Part shown: positions 15,170 to 24,099 of the stretch, piece after piece
How the letters are laid out: the number at the start of each line of letters is the position of its first letter
Numbering within the stretch: position 1 is the first letter of the stretch
Assembly (NCBI RefSeq): GCF_001050015.1
Contig: NZ_CVTB01000272.1
Span: 1 to 38,548 of the forward strand
Source of the DNA: Mycolicibacterium malmesburyense
GTDB taxonomy: Bacteria; Actinomycetota; Actinomycetes; Mycobacteriales; Mycobacteriaceae
DNA: 38,548 nucleotides
Direction: 5' to 3'
The notes under the pieces: model-generated
What the model was told of the DNA's origin: nothing
Databases searched by the model: none
The model's input: the letters and a program-made list of their open reading frames with translations, nothing else
Program-made: the position numbers and the translations under genes

Positions 15170-16312
15170 TCAGAACACCCGCACCTGGCCCTCGAGGGCC
15201 GGAACCGTATCGGGAAGGTGATAGGTCGCGATGCCGTTGCGGAACATCACGGCTTCGCGGGCGTGCTCGGGCAGGTGCTTGACCAGCCAGCGCGGATCGT
15301 CGAACGTCCAGTGCGGGTAGTCCGACGAGTACAGCAGGATCTTCTCGCACTCCATCCATTCGAACGCACGCGAAAGCTCCGTCTTGTCCTCGGGGTAGTC
15401 CAGCGGCTGGGTGGTGAACTTGATGTGGTCCTTGACGTACTCGGACGGTTTGCGCTTGATGTCCAGCCACGACTTGCGGGCCTCGTAGATGGCGTCCATG
15501 CGCCACATCAGCGGCAGGATCCACGTGAACGCGTGCTCCACCAACACGATTCGCAGCGTGGGGAACCGGTCGAAGAGGCCGTCGAAGATCATGCTCATCA
15601 CCTGGTTCGCCGCCAGCAGCGAGTAGGTGACCATGAAATCGTGGTTGTAGCTGGGGAATCCGACCGGCGGGATCGGCAGCTCCTCGTGGTGGCTGCGCGA
15701 CAGGTGGCAGCTGACCGTGATGTCGTTCTTGGTCGCGGCCTCCCAGATCGGGTTGTACTTCGGGTCGCCCCACGCCGGGCGCGGTTCGGCCTTGATCAGG
15801 ATCTGCCCCATGTACGGGTGGCCGGCCCAGCGCTCGATCTCGCGCGCCGAGTCCTCGGGCGCCTCGATGGCCACGCAGATCGATCCGCGCCACCGCTCGT
15901 GCCAGTTGTTCTTGCTGTCCAGCCAGTGGTTGGCCTGCCAGTCGTTGAGCGCGACGCTCATGGCGTGGTTGACCTCGGGGAAACGCGCCGGATAGGCGGC
16001 GGGCTCGAGGATCGCGATGTCGGCGCCGGCCTCCATGATCAGCTGCTTGAACGCCAGTTCGGGGTCGCTGCCCGCGAAGTTGCCGTCCGACGGGAACGTG
16101 TCGACGCGCATCGCGTAGGCGTGCGCGTAGTCCGGCGCGTCGTAGTAGATCTGGTCGCCGATCCTGCGGGTCAGGAAGTACTTGCTGCGCCACGGCTCCG
16201 GGATGTACGGCGTCAACTCGCCGGCCCTGGGCGTCGGATGGACGTCGGAGTCGACGCAGCGCACCGCGACGCGCTCGGCCGCGGGCTTCCGCTCTGTCAC
16301 TGTCACCGTCAT
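15170..16312 (-). CDS. Amidohydrolase_2 family metal-dependent hydrolase/decarboxylase
   Basis: The 380-aa protein belongs to the amidohydrolase family that includes ACMSD-type decarboxylases. It has the N-terminal metal motif DSDVHPTP (around residue 22), a middle CHLSRSHHEE, the VLVEHAFTW strand, and the late motif LLYSSDYPHW whose Asp is the expected metal ligand. Such enzymes decarboxylate or hydrolyse ring-derived acids. A close relative (16350-17447) lies upstream, with 37 nt between the genes. In contrast to that relative, this one keeps both Asp residues and is the likely active partner. Confidence 0.9.
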   Translation of the reverse strand: MTVTVTERKPAAERVAVRCVDSDVHPTPRAGELTPYIPEPWRSKYFLTRRIGDQIYYDAPDYAHAYAMRVDTFPSDGNFAGSDPELAFKQLIMEAGADIAILEPAAYPARFPEVNHAMSVALNDWQANHWLDSKNNWHERWRGSICVAIEAPEDSAREIERWAGHPYMGQILIKAEPRPAWGDPKYNPIWEAATKNDITVSCHLSRSHHEELPIPPVGFPSYNHDFMVTYSLLAANQVMSMIFDGLFDRFPTLRIVLVEHAFTWILPLMWRMDAIYEARKSWLDIKRKPSEYVKDHIKFTTQPLDYPEDKTELSRAFEWMECEKILLYSSDYPHWTFDDPRWLVKHLPEHAREAVMFRNGIATYHLPDTVPALEGQVRVF

Positions 16313-16349
16313 CGTGCTCTCCTGCCTCTCGAAAGCTTCCGGGCCCTCA

Positions 16350-17447
16350 TCACTGTGCTCCGACTCCGGCCCCGACGTCTATGCCATAGAGCTCGGCGGC
16401 ATTGCGCCAGCACAGCTTCTCTCGCTGCTCGGCGGAGTACGCGGCGGGCACCTTCAGGTCGTTGAGCTGCCAGTGCGGATAGCTCGACCCGTACATCACC
16501 ATGTCGTCCTTGCCGGTGAAGCTGAACCACTCACCGGCATAGTCCACATCGCCGGGCCCGTCCATCGCGCCCTGCACGAAATAGGTGTGGCCGGGCAGGT
16601 AGTCGCTGGGCATCCGCGGCGCCCACGGCGTCTGTTCCAGATGCGGGCGGCCGAAGCAGTCCATCCGCCAGATGAACGGTGTCAACAGGTCGGCCGCTCC
16701 GTCGGCCCAGACGAACTTCAGCGTGGGCATCCTTTCGAATACCCCCTCAACGATGAGGTTCATCAGGTGATACAGGTAGTTCAGCGCCATGAAGCTGACG
16801 TAGTTCTCATACGTCCTCGGCACGCCGGACGGCGTCGGCGCGAACTGGATGCCCGCCCCAACCTCGATGTGCACGGCGACCGGCAGGTTCGCCTCGTTCG
16901 CGGCCTCCCACAGGGGCCAGAACTGCGGCTTGCCGTACAGCTCTCGGGACTGCAGCGGGACTCCGACCTGCACCACCCGGGGATGGTCGGCGTACTTGGC
17001 GATCTCCCGCAACGAGCCGGGGATGTCGTCGGGGTTGATCCGGATGGTGCCGCGGAACCGGTCGGCGTACGGATTGTCCTCGAGCCAGCGCGTGACCATC
17101 ATTTCGTTGTGCGCCGCCGCGATCGCGGTGCCCAGATGGCGATCCGGCATGATGCCGCGGGTCATCGGATGCAGGATCGCGATGTCGACGCCGCGCTCGT
17201 CGAACAGCTGCCGGCCGACGAATTCGGGGTCCGAACCCGGATAGCGGCGGTCGCCGTCGGTACCGGGGGCGTATTCGCCGCCCGGTGCGCCGTACCAGTC
17301 CATCTCGTAGTCCGGGAACCCGCGGCTCTTGAAGGGCTCGCGAAGGAAGCTGCGGAAGTCCTTGTTCGACTTGCTGAAGATGTGCACGCTGGCATCGATG
17401 ACGGGGGTCGTGAAACCCGACGGGGTCCCGTCCTGAATCTGCATCAC
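16350..17447 (-). CDS. Amidohydrolase_2 family protein with altered metal motifs
   Basis: The roughly 365-aa protein is a relative of the neighbouring amidohydrolase, sharing the fold landmarks VDIAILHP, FERMPTLKFVW and YPHW. Two metal-site positions differ: the N-terminal motif is IDASVHIF instead of DSDVHP, and the late motif is MYGSSYPHW with Ser where the paralogue has Asp. It may be a non-catalytic partner or use another chemistry. The start is uncertain. A GGAGG site lies 10 nt before GTG 17447, 7 nt before TTG 17450 and 13 nt before ATG 17444, so the GTG is given. It is first in its operon, 100 nt after operator copy C. Confidence 0.85.
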   Translation of the reverse strand: MMQIQDGTPSGFTTPVIDASVHIFSKSNKDFRSFLREPFKSRGFPDYEMDWYGAPGGEYAPGTDGDRRYPGSDPEFVGRQLFDERGVDIAILHPMTRGIMPDRHLGTAIAAAHNEMMVTRWLEDNPYADRFRGTIRINPDDIPGSLREIAKYADHPRVVQVGVPLQSRELYGKPQFWPLWEAANEANLPVAVHIEVGAGIQFAPTPSGVPRTYENYVSFMALNYLYHLMNLIVEGVFERMPTLKFVWADGAADLLTPFIWRMDCFGRPHLEQTPWAPRMPSDYLPGHTYFVQGAMDGPGDVDYAGEWFSFTGKDDMVMYGSSYPHWQLNDLKVPAAYSAEQREKLCWRNAAELYGIDVGAGVGAQ

Positions 17448-17547
17448 CAAGGCTGTTCCTCCGATGTCATCCGGCCGTCGGCAGGCGCAGTAGAGCGCTG
17501 CGCGAGCGCCGAACACCTCCCAGTGTAAAGCGTTGTTCTTCAATCGC

Positions 17548-17562
17548 AAGAATCTAGTTCTC
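17548..17562 (-). promoter_or_regulatory. Operator copy C of the shared palindrome
   Basis: On the minus strand the site reads GAGAAC-TAG-ATTCTT followed by GC, matching the consensus at all but one half-site base. It is 100 nt before the minus-strand amidohydrolase start. A further AAGAAC half-site lies just downstream. A longer dyad, 17525-17534 with 17568-17576, encloses the site. It shares the 279-bp divergent region with copy B. Confidence 0.6.
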
Positions 17563-17670
17563 GACAAAACGCTTACTTATGCGCAGGTCAGGGTGTCTGC
17601 TGGTCAACTGCATGACACGCCGATGGCGAAACGTGGTAGTCACATCGGGAGAACGGTTACACCTAGATTT

Positions 17671-17685
17671 GAGAATGTTATTCTC
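17671..17685 (+). promoter_or_regulatory. Operator copy B of the shared palindrome
   Basis: GAGAAT-GTT-ATTCTC is the only perfect copy, with 6-bp arms around a 3-nt spacer, flanked by TT and GC. It lies 41 nt before the GTG of the acyl-CoA dehydrogenase operon. A TAGATT hexamer directly upstream could be the -10 element, so binding here would block transcription. Confidence 0.7.
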
Positions 17686-17726
17686 GCAGCGACGCGTTGC
17701 CCATCTTCGAGGCCCCGGGAGGCTTT

Positions 17727-18719
17727 GTGTTACTGGAGTTCGACGCCGATCAACGGCTCTGGCAGGAGACCGTGCGCGATGCGGTGACCAAGCAGTGCCC
17801 GGCCTCTTTGATTCGCGGGATCGCCGAAAACGGGGTGGACCCGACGCCCCTGTGGAAGACCTACGTCGACGCCGGCTGGACCGAGCTGGCCGACGCCGAG
17901 AACGCCGTCGAGCTGGCGATCGTGCTCGAGGAGCTGGGCCGGGCCACCGACCCCACGCCGTTTCTGGCCACGCTGACGCAGTTCGCGCCGTTGGCCGGCG
18001 ACCGCTTCGATCCTCAACAAGCGGGCACGGCGGTGTACGGCGGTGTGAGCGCCCACCGGGTCGCCGACGGGTGGCTCCTCAACGGGACCGCCCATCACGT
18101 GCTCGACGGTGACCGCGCCGAGCGGTTCGCCGTGGTGACCGACGCGGGCGTGTTCATCGTCGACGCCGAGCGGGCCACCGCGCGGCGCAGCCCCATCTTC
18201 GACCCCGTGCTGCACGTCGCCGAGGTGTCGTTCGTCGACGTGCAGGTGCCCGACACGGCGCGGGTCCCCGCCGACGCCGAGCGCGCCCGCCACGTCGCGC
18301 TGACCGGTATGGCCGTCACCACGGTCGGCGCGTGCCAGCGCATCCTGGATCTGGTGCTCGAGCACGTCAAGCAGCGCCAGCAGTTCGGCGTCGCGATCGG
18401 CTCGTTCCAGGCCGTGCAGCACAAGGCCGTCGACATGCACGTCGCCATCGAACGCGCCAGGGCCCTGGCGTATTTCGCCGCGCTGACCATCGCCGAGGAC
18501 GATGCGCGGCGACGGCTGGCGGCCGCGATGGCCAAGGCGTCGGCGGGCGAGGCCCAGGCGCTGGTTTTCCGGCACGGGCTTCAGCTGTTCGGTGCCATGG
18601 GATTCACGTGGGAGAACGACCTTCAATTCGCGCTGAAGCGGGCGAAGGCCGGCGAGCTGCTGCTCGGTGGCGCCGCCGAGCACCGCGCGGTGATCGCAGC
18701 GGAGTACAGGACCTTCTGA
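17727..18719 (+). CDS. Acyl-CoA dehydrogenase, small subunit type
   Basis: The 330-aa protein is shorter than usual acyl-CoA dehydrogenases (about 380) and resembles the small partner of the mycobacterial alpha2beta2 dehydrogenases that act on steroid side chains. The C-terminal domain is well kept: LEHVKQRQQFGVAIGSFQAVQHK and LFGAMGFTWENDLQFALKRAK. The N-terminal FAD/substrate domain is short. The GTG at 17727 is chosen because GGGAGG lies 4 nt upstream and the protein then begins VLLEFDADQRLW, as in relatives. Its stop shares a base with the next ATG (TGATG), so the two subunits are made together. Confidence 0.9.
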   Translation: MLLEFDADQRLWQETVRDAVTKQCPASLIRGIAENGVDPTPLWKTYVDAGWTELADAENAVELAIVLEELGRATDPTPFLATLTQFAPLAGDRFDPQQAGTAVYGGVSAHRVADGWLLNGTAHHVLDGDRAERFAVVTDAGVFIVDAERATARRSPIFDPVLHVAEVSFVDVQVPDTARVPADAERARHVALTGMAVTTVGACQRILDLVLEHVKQRQQFGVAIGSFQAVQHKAVDMHVAIERARALAYFAALTIAEDDARRRLAAAMAKASAGEAQALVFRHGLQLFGAMGFTWENDLQFALKRAKAGELLLGGAAEHRAVIAAEYRTF

Positions 18720-19894
18720 TGCAGCTGACCTTCGATTCCGACGTCGAACAGTTCCGTGCCGAGTTCTCGGCGTTCCTCGACGAGCACCTGCCGCCGGAGT
18801 CGCAGACTCTGGAGCGGCCGAAGTCGGTGTCGCACATGCCGCAATGGGCGCGCGACTGGCAACGCCTGCTGTTCGACAACGGCTGGCTGCTGCCTGCGCA
18901 GCCGCCGGAGTTCGGCGGGCGCAACGCGACCGTGCTGCAGCAGTTCGTGCACCTCGACGAGCTGTGCCGGCGGCGGATCTACCACAGCTTCAATCCCCAG
19001 GGCGTCAACATCGTTGCCGCATCGCTGATCTCGTTCGGCAGCGACGAGCAGAAGGACCGCTGGGCGGTGCCCGTGCTCAAGGCGGAGATGACCGCGTCGC
19101 TGGGCATGAGTGAGCCCAGCGCCGGTTCGGACCTGGCGTCGCTGCGCACCCGCGCGGTGTTGGAGGGCGACCACTTCGTCGTCAACGGCCAGAAGGTCTG
19201 GACGTCCGGCGCACACGACGCCGACTTCCTGCTGACCTTCGTGCGCACCGACCCCGAAGCGCCCAAGCACAAGGGCATCAGCGCGCTGATCATCCCGACC
19301 GAAACGCCGGGCGTCGTGTGCCGCCCGTTCGCGGACATGACCGGTGAGGAGAACCTCGACTTCAACGAGGTGTTCTTCACCGATGCACGGGTGCCCGCCG
19401 AGAACCTCGTCGGTCCGCTCAACGGCGGCTGGGGCGTCGCGAACGGTTCGCTCGGGCACGAGCGCACGATGATGTGGCTGGGCTTCGCCGACCGGATCGA
19501 CAACATGATCGCCGACTTCCGGCCCCGCACCGAGATCGAACGCGACCAGTACGCCACGACGATCATGGACTACCAGGCGTTGCGGGCGATGGGATCGGCG
19601 GCGCTGTCGCGAGCGGCGCGCGGCGAGATGGACACCGCGTCGGTGTCGGTGCTCAAGCTGTTCGGATCCGAAGCCGAGCGCCAGGCCATGGAGAACGCGT
19701 TGGCCGCCGCCGGCGCCGACGGGTTGACCCACCCGTGCACCACGGGGCCGTACGCGCACATGAACCTCGACCACTACTTCGCGAGCTGGTTCGAGCGGTA
19801 TGCGCGCAGCTTCGGCGGCACCATCGCCGGTGGCACGTCGGAGATTCAACGCAACATCATCGCCACGCAGGTGCTCGGGCTGCCGCGGCGCTGA
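18719..19894 (+). CDS. Acyl-CoA dehydrogenase, large subunit type
   Basis: The 391-aa protein has the full three-domain layout: [17 protein letters not shown] for flavin and substrate binding, [16 protein letters not shown], and [17 protein letters not shown] at the end. The usual YEGT glutamate position reads AGGT here; a Glu in [10 protein letters not shown] (helix G) could be the base, as in isovaleryl-CoA-type enzymes (inference). It is coupled to the small dehydrogenase upstream and probably forms an alpha2beta2 enzyme with it, making an enoyl-CoA from a bulky acyl-CoA. Confidence 0.92.
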   Translation: MQLTFDSDVEQFRAEFSAFLDEHLPPESQTLERPKSVSHMPQWARDWQRLLFDNGWLLPAQPPEFGGRNATVLQQFVHLDELCRRRIYHSFNPQGVNIVAASLISFGSDEQKDRWAVPVLKAEMTASLGMSEPSAGSDLASLRTRAVLEGDHFVVNGQKVWTSGAHDADFLLTFVRTDPEAPKHKGISALIIPTETPGVVCRPFADMTGEENLDFNEVFFTDARVPAENLVGPLNGGWGVANGSLGHERTMMWLGFADRIDNMIADFRPRTEIERDQYATTIMDYQALRAMGSAALSRAARGEMDTASVSVLKLFGSEAERQAMENALAAAGADGLTHPCTTGPYAHMNLDHYFASWFERYARSFGGTIAGGTSEIQRNIIATQVLGLPRR

Positions 19895-19895
19895 C

Positions 19896-21122
19896 ATGGA
19901 CGCCTGGATCGTTGACGCGGTACGCACACCGAGGGGTCGTGGCCGGCCCGACGGCGCCCTGCACGGTATCCATCCGCAGGAGTTGTTCGCTCAGTGCCTG
20001 CAGGCGCTGTGTGCCAGAACGGGTTTCGACCCGGCCGACGTCGACGATGTGATCGCCGGCAACGGGATTCTCTCCGGCGAGCACGGCGACGACATCGCGC
20101 GGCTGTCGGTGCTGCTCGCCGGCTGGCCGGAGACCGTGCCCGGGCTGACGCTCAACCGATTCTGCGGATCGGGTCAGCAGGCGATCACGGTCGCGGCGAC
20201 CGGCGTGGCCAGCGGCGCCCAAGACCTGGTGGTCGCGGGCGGTGTCGAGTCCATGTCGCGGTGGAACGCCAGCGTCGGGGTGCCGACGATCGACGGCGAC
20301 AACCCGGCGTTCCGCGAACGCCATCCCACGGTGCCGCAGGGCATCTCGGCCGACTTGATCGCCTCGCTGGAGAAGTTCAGCCGCGACGACGTCGACGCGT
20401 ACGCCGTCGAGAGCCAGCGACGCGCCGCCGAAGCGATCGCGGCGGGCCGCTTCGACCGCTCGGTCATCGCGGTGACCGATGCAGACGGTGAGGTCGCCCT
20501 CGATCGCGACGAACACCCAAGGCCCGGCACGACTCTGGAGAAACTGGCCAAGTTGCCACCGGCGTTCGCGCGGATGGGGGAGGCGCGCGTCGAGGGCGAA
20601 CCGGCCACGTTCGACGAGATCTGTCTCGTCCGGTATCCGGGGCTGACCACCGTCGACCACGTCCACCATGCGGGCAACTCCTCCGGTGTCGTCGACGGCG
20701 CCGCGGTGGCTTCCGTCGCTTCCCGACGGTGGCTCGACACCAACGGCGTTGCCCCGCGGGCCCGGATCCGAAGCACCGCGGCGATCGGCAGCGAACCGGT
20801 CATCATGCTCACCGCCCCGGGGCCTGCTGCTCAGCGATGTTTGGACAAGGCCGGTATGTCGGTCTCCGACGTCGACCTGTGGGAGATCAACGAGGCGTTT
20901 GCGGCGGTGCCGCTGAAGACCATTCGCGACCTCGACCTCGATCCCGACCGGGTCAACGTCAACGGCGGGGCGATAGCGCTCGGCCACCCGATCGGGGCGA
21001 CGGGGGCCATGCTCATCGGCACGGTGCTCGACGAACTGGAACGCCGCGACCTGACCACCGGACTGGTCACGATGTGTACCGGCGGCGGCATGGGCACGGC
21101 CACGATCATCGAGCGGGTCTGA
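19896..21122 (+). CDS. Thiolase (acetyl-CoA acetyltransferase, FadA type)
   Basis: The 408-aa protein is a canonical degradative thiolase. The nucleophile is Cys90 in [10 protein letters not shown], His364 is in [11 protein letters not shown], and the second Cys394 is in MCTGGGMG. It should cleave 3-ketoacyl-CoA to a shortened acyl-CoA plus acetyl- or propionyl-CoA. It starts 1 nt after the dehydrogenase stop and ends 1 nt before the hydratase-like gene, giving a complete beta-oxidation set in one operon. Unlike the two Ltp-type proteins in this window it has all catalytic residues of a biosynthetic/FadA thiolase. Confidence 0.94.
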   Translation: MDAWIVDAVRTPRGRGRPDGALHGIHPQELFAQCLQALCARTGFDPADVDDVIAGNGILSGEHGDDIARLSVLLAGWPETVPGLTLNRFCGSGQQAITVAATGVASGAQDLVVAGGVESMSRWNASVGVPTIDGDNPAFRERHPTVPQGISADLIASLEKFSRDDVDAYAVESQRRAAEAIAAGRFDRSVIAVTDADGEVALDRDEHPRPGTTLEKLAKLPPAFARMGEARVEGEPATFDEICLVRYPGLTTVDHVHHAGNSSGVVDGAAVASVASRRWLDTNGVAPRARIRSTAAIGSEPVIMLTAPGPAAQRCLDKAGMSVSDVDLWEINEAFAAVPLKTIRDLDLDPDRVNVNGGAIALGHPIGATGAMLIGTVLDELERRDLTTGLVTMCTGGGMGTATIIERV

Positions 21123-21123
21123 T

Positions 21124-21900
21124 GTGACCGAGACGCTGGTCGTCGACCGGGACCGCCCCGGCATCGTTGTCCTGCAACTCAACCGGCCCAAGCAGCTCAA
21201 CGCGATCAACGAGGTCATGCGCGACGAACTGTCGCACGCGTTCGCCGAGATCGCCGCCGACGCATTGGTCAACGTCGTCGTGCTGACCGGTGCCGGACGC
21301 GGATTCTGTTCCGGGATCGACGTGCGCAACTTCGGGTCGCCAGTGGAGGCGTCGGCCCCGGCGATCGAACGGATGCGCTTCCAAGAGGCGATGGTGGCGC
21401 TGCCGCGGGCGATCCGGGCGCTGCCGCAACCGGTCGTCGCAGCCGTGAACGGGCCGTGCGTCGGCGCCGGGCTCGCGCTGTGCCTGGCCTCGGACATTCG
21501 GATCTGCTCGACCGCCGCGACATTCGGCAACGCCGCGATCCTGCTCGGGCTTTCGGGCGCCGAGATGGGCATGAGCTATCACCTGCCCAGGATCGTCGGC
21601 ACCAGCGTCGCGGCGGACTGGATGCTGACCGGTCGCACGGTCAGCGCCGAGGAGGCCGACCGTCGCGGGCTGGTCAGCGAGGTCGTCGCGCCGGAGCGGC
21701 TGACCGAGCGTGCGCTGGAGATCGCATCGACGATCGCCGGCCTCTCGCCGCTGGGTGTGCAGTTGACGAAGCGCGCCCTGCAGACCAACACCGACGCTTC
21801 CGGCCTGGACGCCGCGATGGAGCTGGAGAACCGCAACCAAGTGTTGAGCCACGCCACCGATGAGGCCGCGCAGCGACGGCGGAAGTGGTCGGATAGCTGA
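21124..21900 (+). CDS. Enoyl-CoA hydratase/isomerase family protein without the usual catalytic Glu pair
   Basis: The 258-aa crotonase-fold protein has the CoA-binding and oxyanion-hole elements [16 protein letters not shown] and [14 protein letters not shown]. The two catalytic glutamates of classical enoyl-CoA hydratase are absent: aligned positions read [10 protein letters not shown] (Ala for Glu144 of the rat enzyme) and [10 protein letters not shown] (Ala for Glu164). A Glu appears further on in [14 protein letters not shown], as in a mycobacterial subgroup. The reaction could be hydration, isomerisation or thioester hydrolysis. GTG start 1 nt after the thiolase stop; an ATG two bases earlier is followed at once by a stop. 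Confidence 0.9.
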   Translation: MTETLVVDRDRPGIVVLQLNRPKQLNAINEVMRDELSHAFAEIAADALVNVVVLTGAGRGFCSGIDVRNFGSPVEASAPAIERMRFQEAMVALPRAIRALPQPVVAAVNGPCVGAGLALCLASDIRICSTAATFGNAAILLGLSGAEMGMSYHLPRIVGTSVAADWMLTGRTVSAEEADRRGLVSEVVAPERLTERALEIASTIAGLSPLGVQLTKRALQTNTDASGLDAAMELENRNQVLSHATDEAAQRRRKWSDS

Positions 21901-21922
21901 AGAGCGGACGGAGGGACGGACA

Positions 21923-23221
21923 GTGGCCTGGGATTTCTCGACAGACCCCGAGTGGGCCGAGCAGCTGGCGTGGGTGGAGGAGTTCGTCCGCAACGAATGC
22001 GAACCGATCGACCTGATCGTCAAGGAGTCGCACGATCTCAACGATCCGGTGCGTCAGGCGCTGATTCCGCCGTTGCAGCAGATCGTCAAGGACCGCGGGC
22101 TGTGGGCCACCCACCTGGGAGCGCACCTCGGGGGACCGGGCTACGGTCAGGTCAAGCTGGCGCTGCTCAACGAGATCCTCGGCCGCTCCGAGTGTGCGCC
22201 CATCGTGTTCGGTTCGCAGGCACCGGATTCCGGTAACAGCGAGATCCTCGCCCACTACGGCACACCCGAACTCAAGCACCGGTATCTCGAGCCGCTGCTC
22301 GACAACCGGATCGTGTCGTGTTTCTCGATGACCGAACCGCACGGCGGCGCCGACCCGAAGGTGTTCACCACCACCGCCACCCGCGACGGCGACCACTGGG
22401 TGATCAACGGCGAGAAGTGGTATTCGTCGTTCGCGTCGATGGCGTCGTTCATCATCGTGATGGCGATGACCGACCCCGACGCGCCGCCGTACCAACGTTA
22501 TTCGATGTTCGTCGTCCCCGGCGACACCCCGGGCATCAACGTGCTGCGTGACGTGGGGTTGGGTTACCAACCGCTCGGCGGCGGCGGGCGCGAGGGCTAT
22601 GTGCGCTACGAGAACGTGCGGGTACCAGACGATCACATGCTGGGACCTCGCGGCGGTGCGTTCGTCGTCGCCCAGACCAGGCTCGGCGGCGGGCGGATCC
22701 ACCACGCCATGCGGACCGTCGGCCTGGTGCGGCGAATCTTCGACATGCTCACCGAACGGGCGGTCTCGCGCTACACCCAGGGCTCGATGCTGGCCGACAA
22801 GCAGATGGTTCAGGAGATGATCGCCGACTCCTGGATGGAGATCGAGGCGTTCCGGCTGATGACGCTGCAGACGGCGTGGAAGATCGACCAGTACAACGAC
22901 TACAAGGCGGTGCGCGGGGACATCTCCGCGGTCAAGGCCATGATGCAGAAGGTGCTGCACGATGTTTCGGCGCGGGCGTTGCAGCTGCACGGCTCGCTGG
23001 GAACCTCGCATGAGATGCCGTTCGTGCAGTATCTGACGGAGTCGTTCGTGCTGGGCCTGGCCGACGGCCCGACCGAGGTGCACAAGGTGACGCTGGCGCG
23101 GCTGCTGCTCAAGGACGTCAAGCCGGCGCCGGACGTGTTCCCCTCCGAACACCTGCTGCGGCTGCGCGAAGCCGCCGAAGCCAAATTCGCCGACAAACTC
23201 GCGGGCATTCCGCGGAACTGA
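21923..23221 (+). CDS. Acyl-CoA dehydrogenase (ACAD10/11-like type)
   Basis: The 432-aa protein is longer than the pair upstream. Motifs are CFSMTEPHGGADPKVFTTTA, INGEKWYSSFASMA, LGGGRIHHAMRTVG and ALQLHGSLGTSHEMPF. The end carries LADGPTEVHKVTLAR, as in ACAD10/11-like enzymes that take unusual acyl-CoAs, in place of the EGTxEIxR motif. The GTG at 21923 has GGAGGG 8 nt upstream and gives a typical VAWDFSTDPEW start. It sits 22 nt after the hydratase-like gene. Oxidation of a branched or cyclic acyl-CoA is likely. Confidence 0.92.
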   Translation: MAWDFSTDPEWAEQLAWVEEFVRNECEPIDLIVKESHDLNDPVRQALIPPLQQIVKDRGLWATHLGAHLGGPGYGQVKLALLNEILGRSECAPIVFGSQAPDSGNSEILAHYGTPELKHRYLEPLLDNRIVSCFSMTEPHGGADPKVFTTTATRDGDHWVINGEKWYSSFASMASFIIVMAMTDPDAPPYQRYSMFVVPGDTPGINVLRDVGLGYQPLGGGGREGYVRYENVRVPDDHMLGPRGGAFVVAQTRLGGGRIHHAMRTVGLVRRIFDMLTERAVSRYTQGSMLADKQMVQEMIADSWMEIEAFRLMTLQTAWKIDQYNDYKAVRGDISAVKAMMQKVLHDVSARALQLHGSLGTSHEMPFVQYLTESFVLGLADGPTEVHKVTLARLLLKDVKPAPDVFPSEHLLRLREAAEAKFADKLAGIPRN

Positions 23222-23237
23222 CGCCAGGAGGTCCACA

Positions 23238-24017
23238 GTGACGTGTGACGGAAAGATCGCCCTGGTGACCGGATGCAGCCGGGGCCTCGGCAAGGCCATC
23301 GCGAAGCGACTGGCGCGCGAAGGTGCGACGGTTGCGTTGACCGCGCGTACGCTCGAACCCGACCCGAAATATCAAGGCTCCCTGCGGCAGACGCTCGAGG
23401 AGATCGAGGCCGAGGGAGGATCGGCGATCGCGGTGGCGGCGGACCTGTCCGACAGTGAGCAGCGCGCCCGGATGTTCACCGAGGTGGTCGACCGGATCGG
23501 TGCGCCCGACATCCTGGTCAACAACGCCGCCGTCACGTTCCTGCGGCCCCTCGACGAATTCCCCGAGCGGCGCGTCCGGTTGATGATGGAGATGCACGTC
23601 GTCGCGCCACTGCACCTCACCCAAATGGCCATTCCCGCGATGCGCGAACGCGGACGCGGCTGGATACTGAACGTGACGTCGGTCGGCGGCGACCTGCCCG
23701 ACGGGCCGCCCTTCTCGGAGTTCGACCGCACCGCCGGCTTCGGGGTGTACGGCACGGTGAAGGCGGCGCTGAACCGGCTGACGAAAAGCCTTGCGGCCGA
23801 ACTCCATGACGACGGAATTGCCGTCAACGCCGCCGCACCCACCAACCCGGTCGCCACCGAGGGCGCCGGGGCGCTCGATTTGGCCAAGACCGACACCGAG
23901 GACATCTCGCTGATCACTGAGACGGCGTTCCGGTTGTGCACCGGCGATCCGAAGGCCGTGACCGGTCGCATCGCCCACACCCGGTCGTTCCTCGCCGAGG
24001 ACGGCGGCCGGCCATGA
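23238..24017 (+). CDS. Short-chain dehydrogenase/reductase
   Basis: The 259-aa classical SDR has the cofactor motif TGCSRGLGKA, NNAAV, the catalytic Ser in NVTSVGGD and YGTVK. After the active site it has the usual PG position altered to AAAPTNPVATEG. It probably oxidises a 3-hydroxyacyl-CoA or ring hydroxyl. CAGGAGG precedes the GTG. It is followed by 82 nt of non-coding DNA containing an inverted repeat, the largest gap within this plus-strand series. Confidence 0.9.
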   Translation: MTCDGKIALVTGCSRGLGKAIAKRLAREGATVALTARTLEPDPKYQGSLRQTLEEIEAEGGSAIAVAADLSDSEQRARMFTEVVDRIGAPDILVNNAAVTFLRPLDEFPERRVRLMMEMHVVAPLHLTQMAIPAMRERGRGWILNVTSVGGDLPDGPPFSEFDRTAGFGVYGTVKAALNRLTKSLAAELHDDGIAVNAAAPTNPVATEGAGALDLAKTDTEDISLITETAFRLCTGDPKAVTGRIAHTRSFLAEDGGRP

Positions 24018-24026
24018 CGCGCGAGT

Positions 24027-24074
24027 GTGGGGTTGTGTCACGCCCTTGGGCGGTTTCCTGTGACGGTAACCCAC
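24027..24074 (+). repeat. Nested inverted repeat in the gap before the LLM oxidoreductase gene
   Basis: GTGGGGTT (24027-24034) pairs with AACCCAC (24068-24074), GTCAC (24037-24041) with GTGAC (24060-24064), and an inner CGCCCTTGGGCG lies at 24041-24052. A folded RNA here might act as partial terminator or processing site. The pairing is imperfect and its role unknown. Confidence 0.35.
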
Positions 24075-24099
24075 GTTCGGCGCAGGAAGGGGGGGTCGG

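Noticed and set aside
17525..17576. KstR-type operator near CTAGTTCTC
   Set aside because: The sequence shares AGTTCT with KstR sites but lacks the TAGAACnnGTTCTA arrangement. It fits the GAGAAYnnnRTTCTC consensus better.
19857..21572. Long open frame on the minus strand opposite the thiolase and hydratase-like genes
   Set aside because: High-GC third-position bias creates long antisense frames. This one is Arg-rich, has no recognisable domain, and faces well-conserved genes with catalytic motifs on the plus strand.
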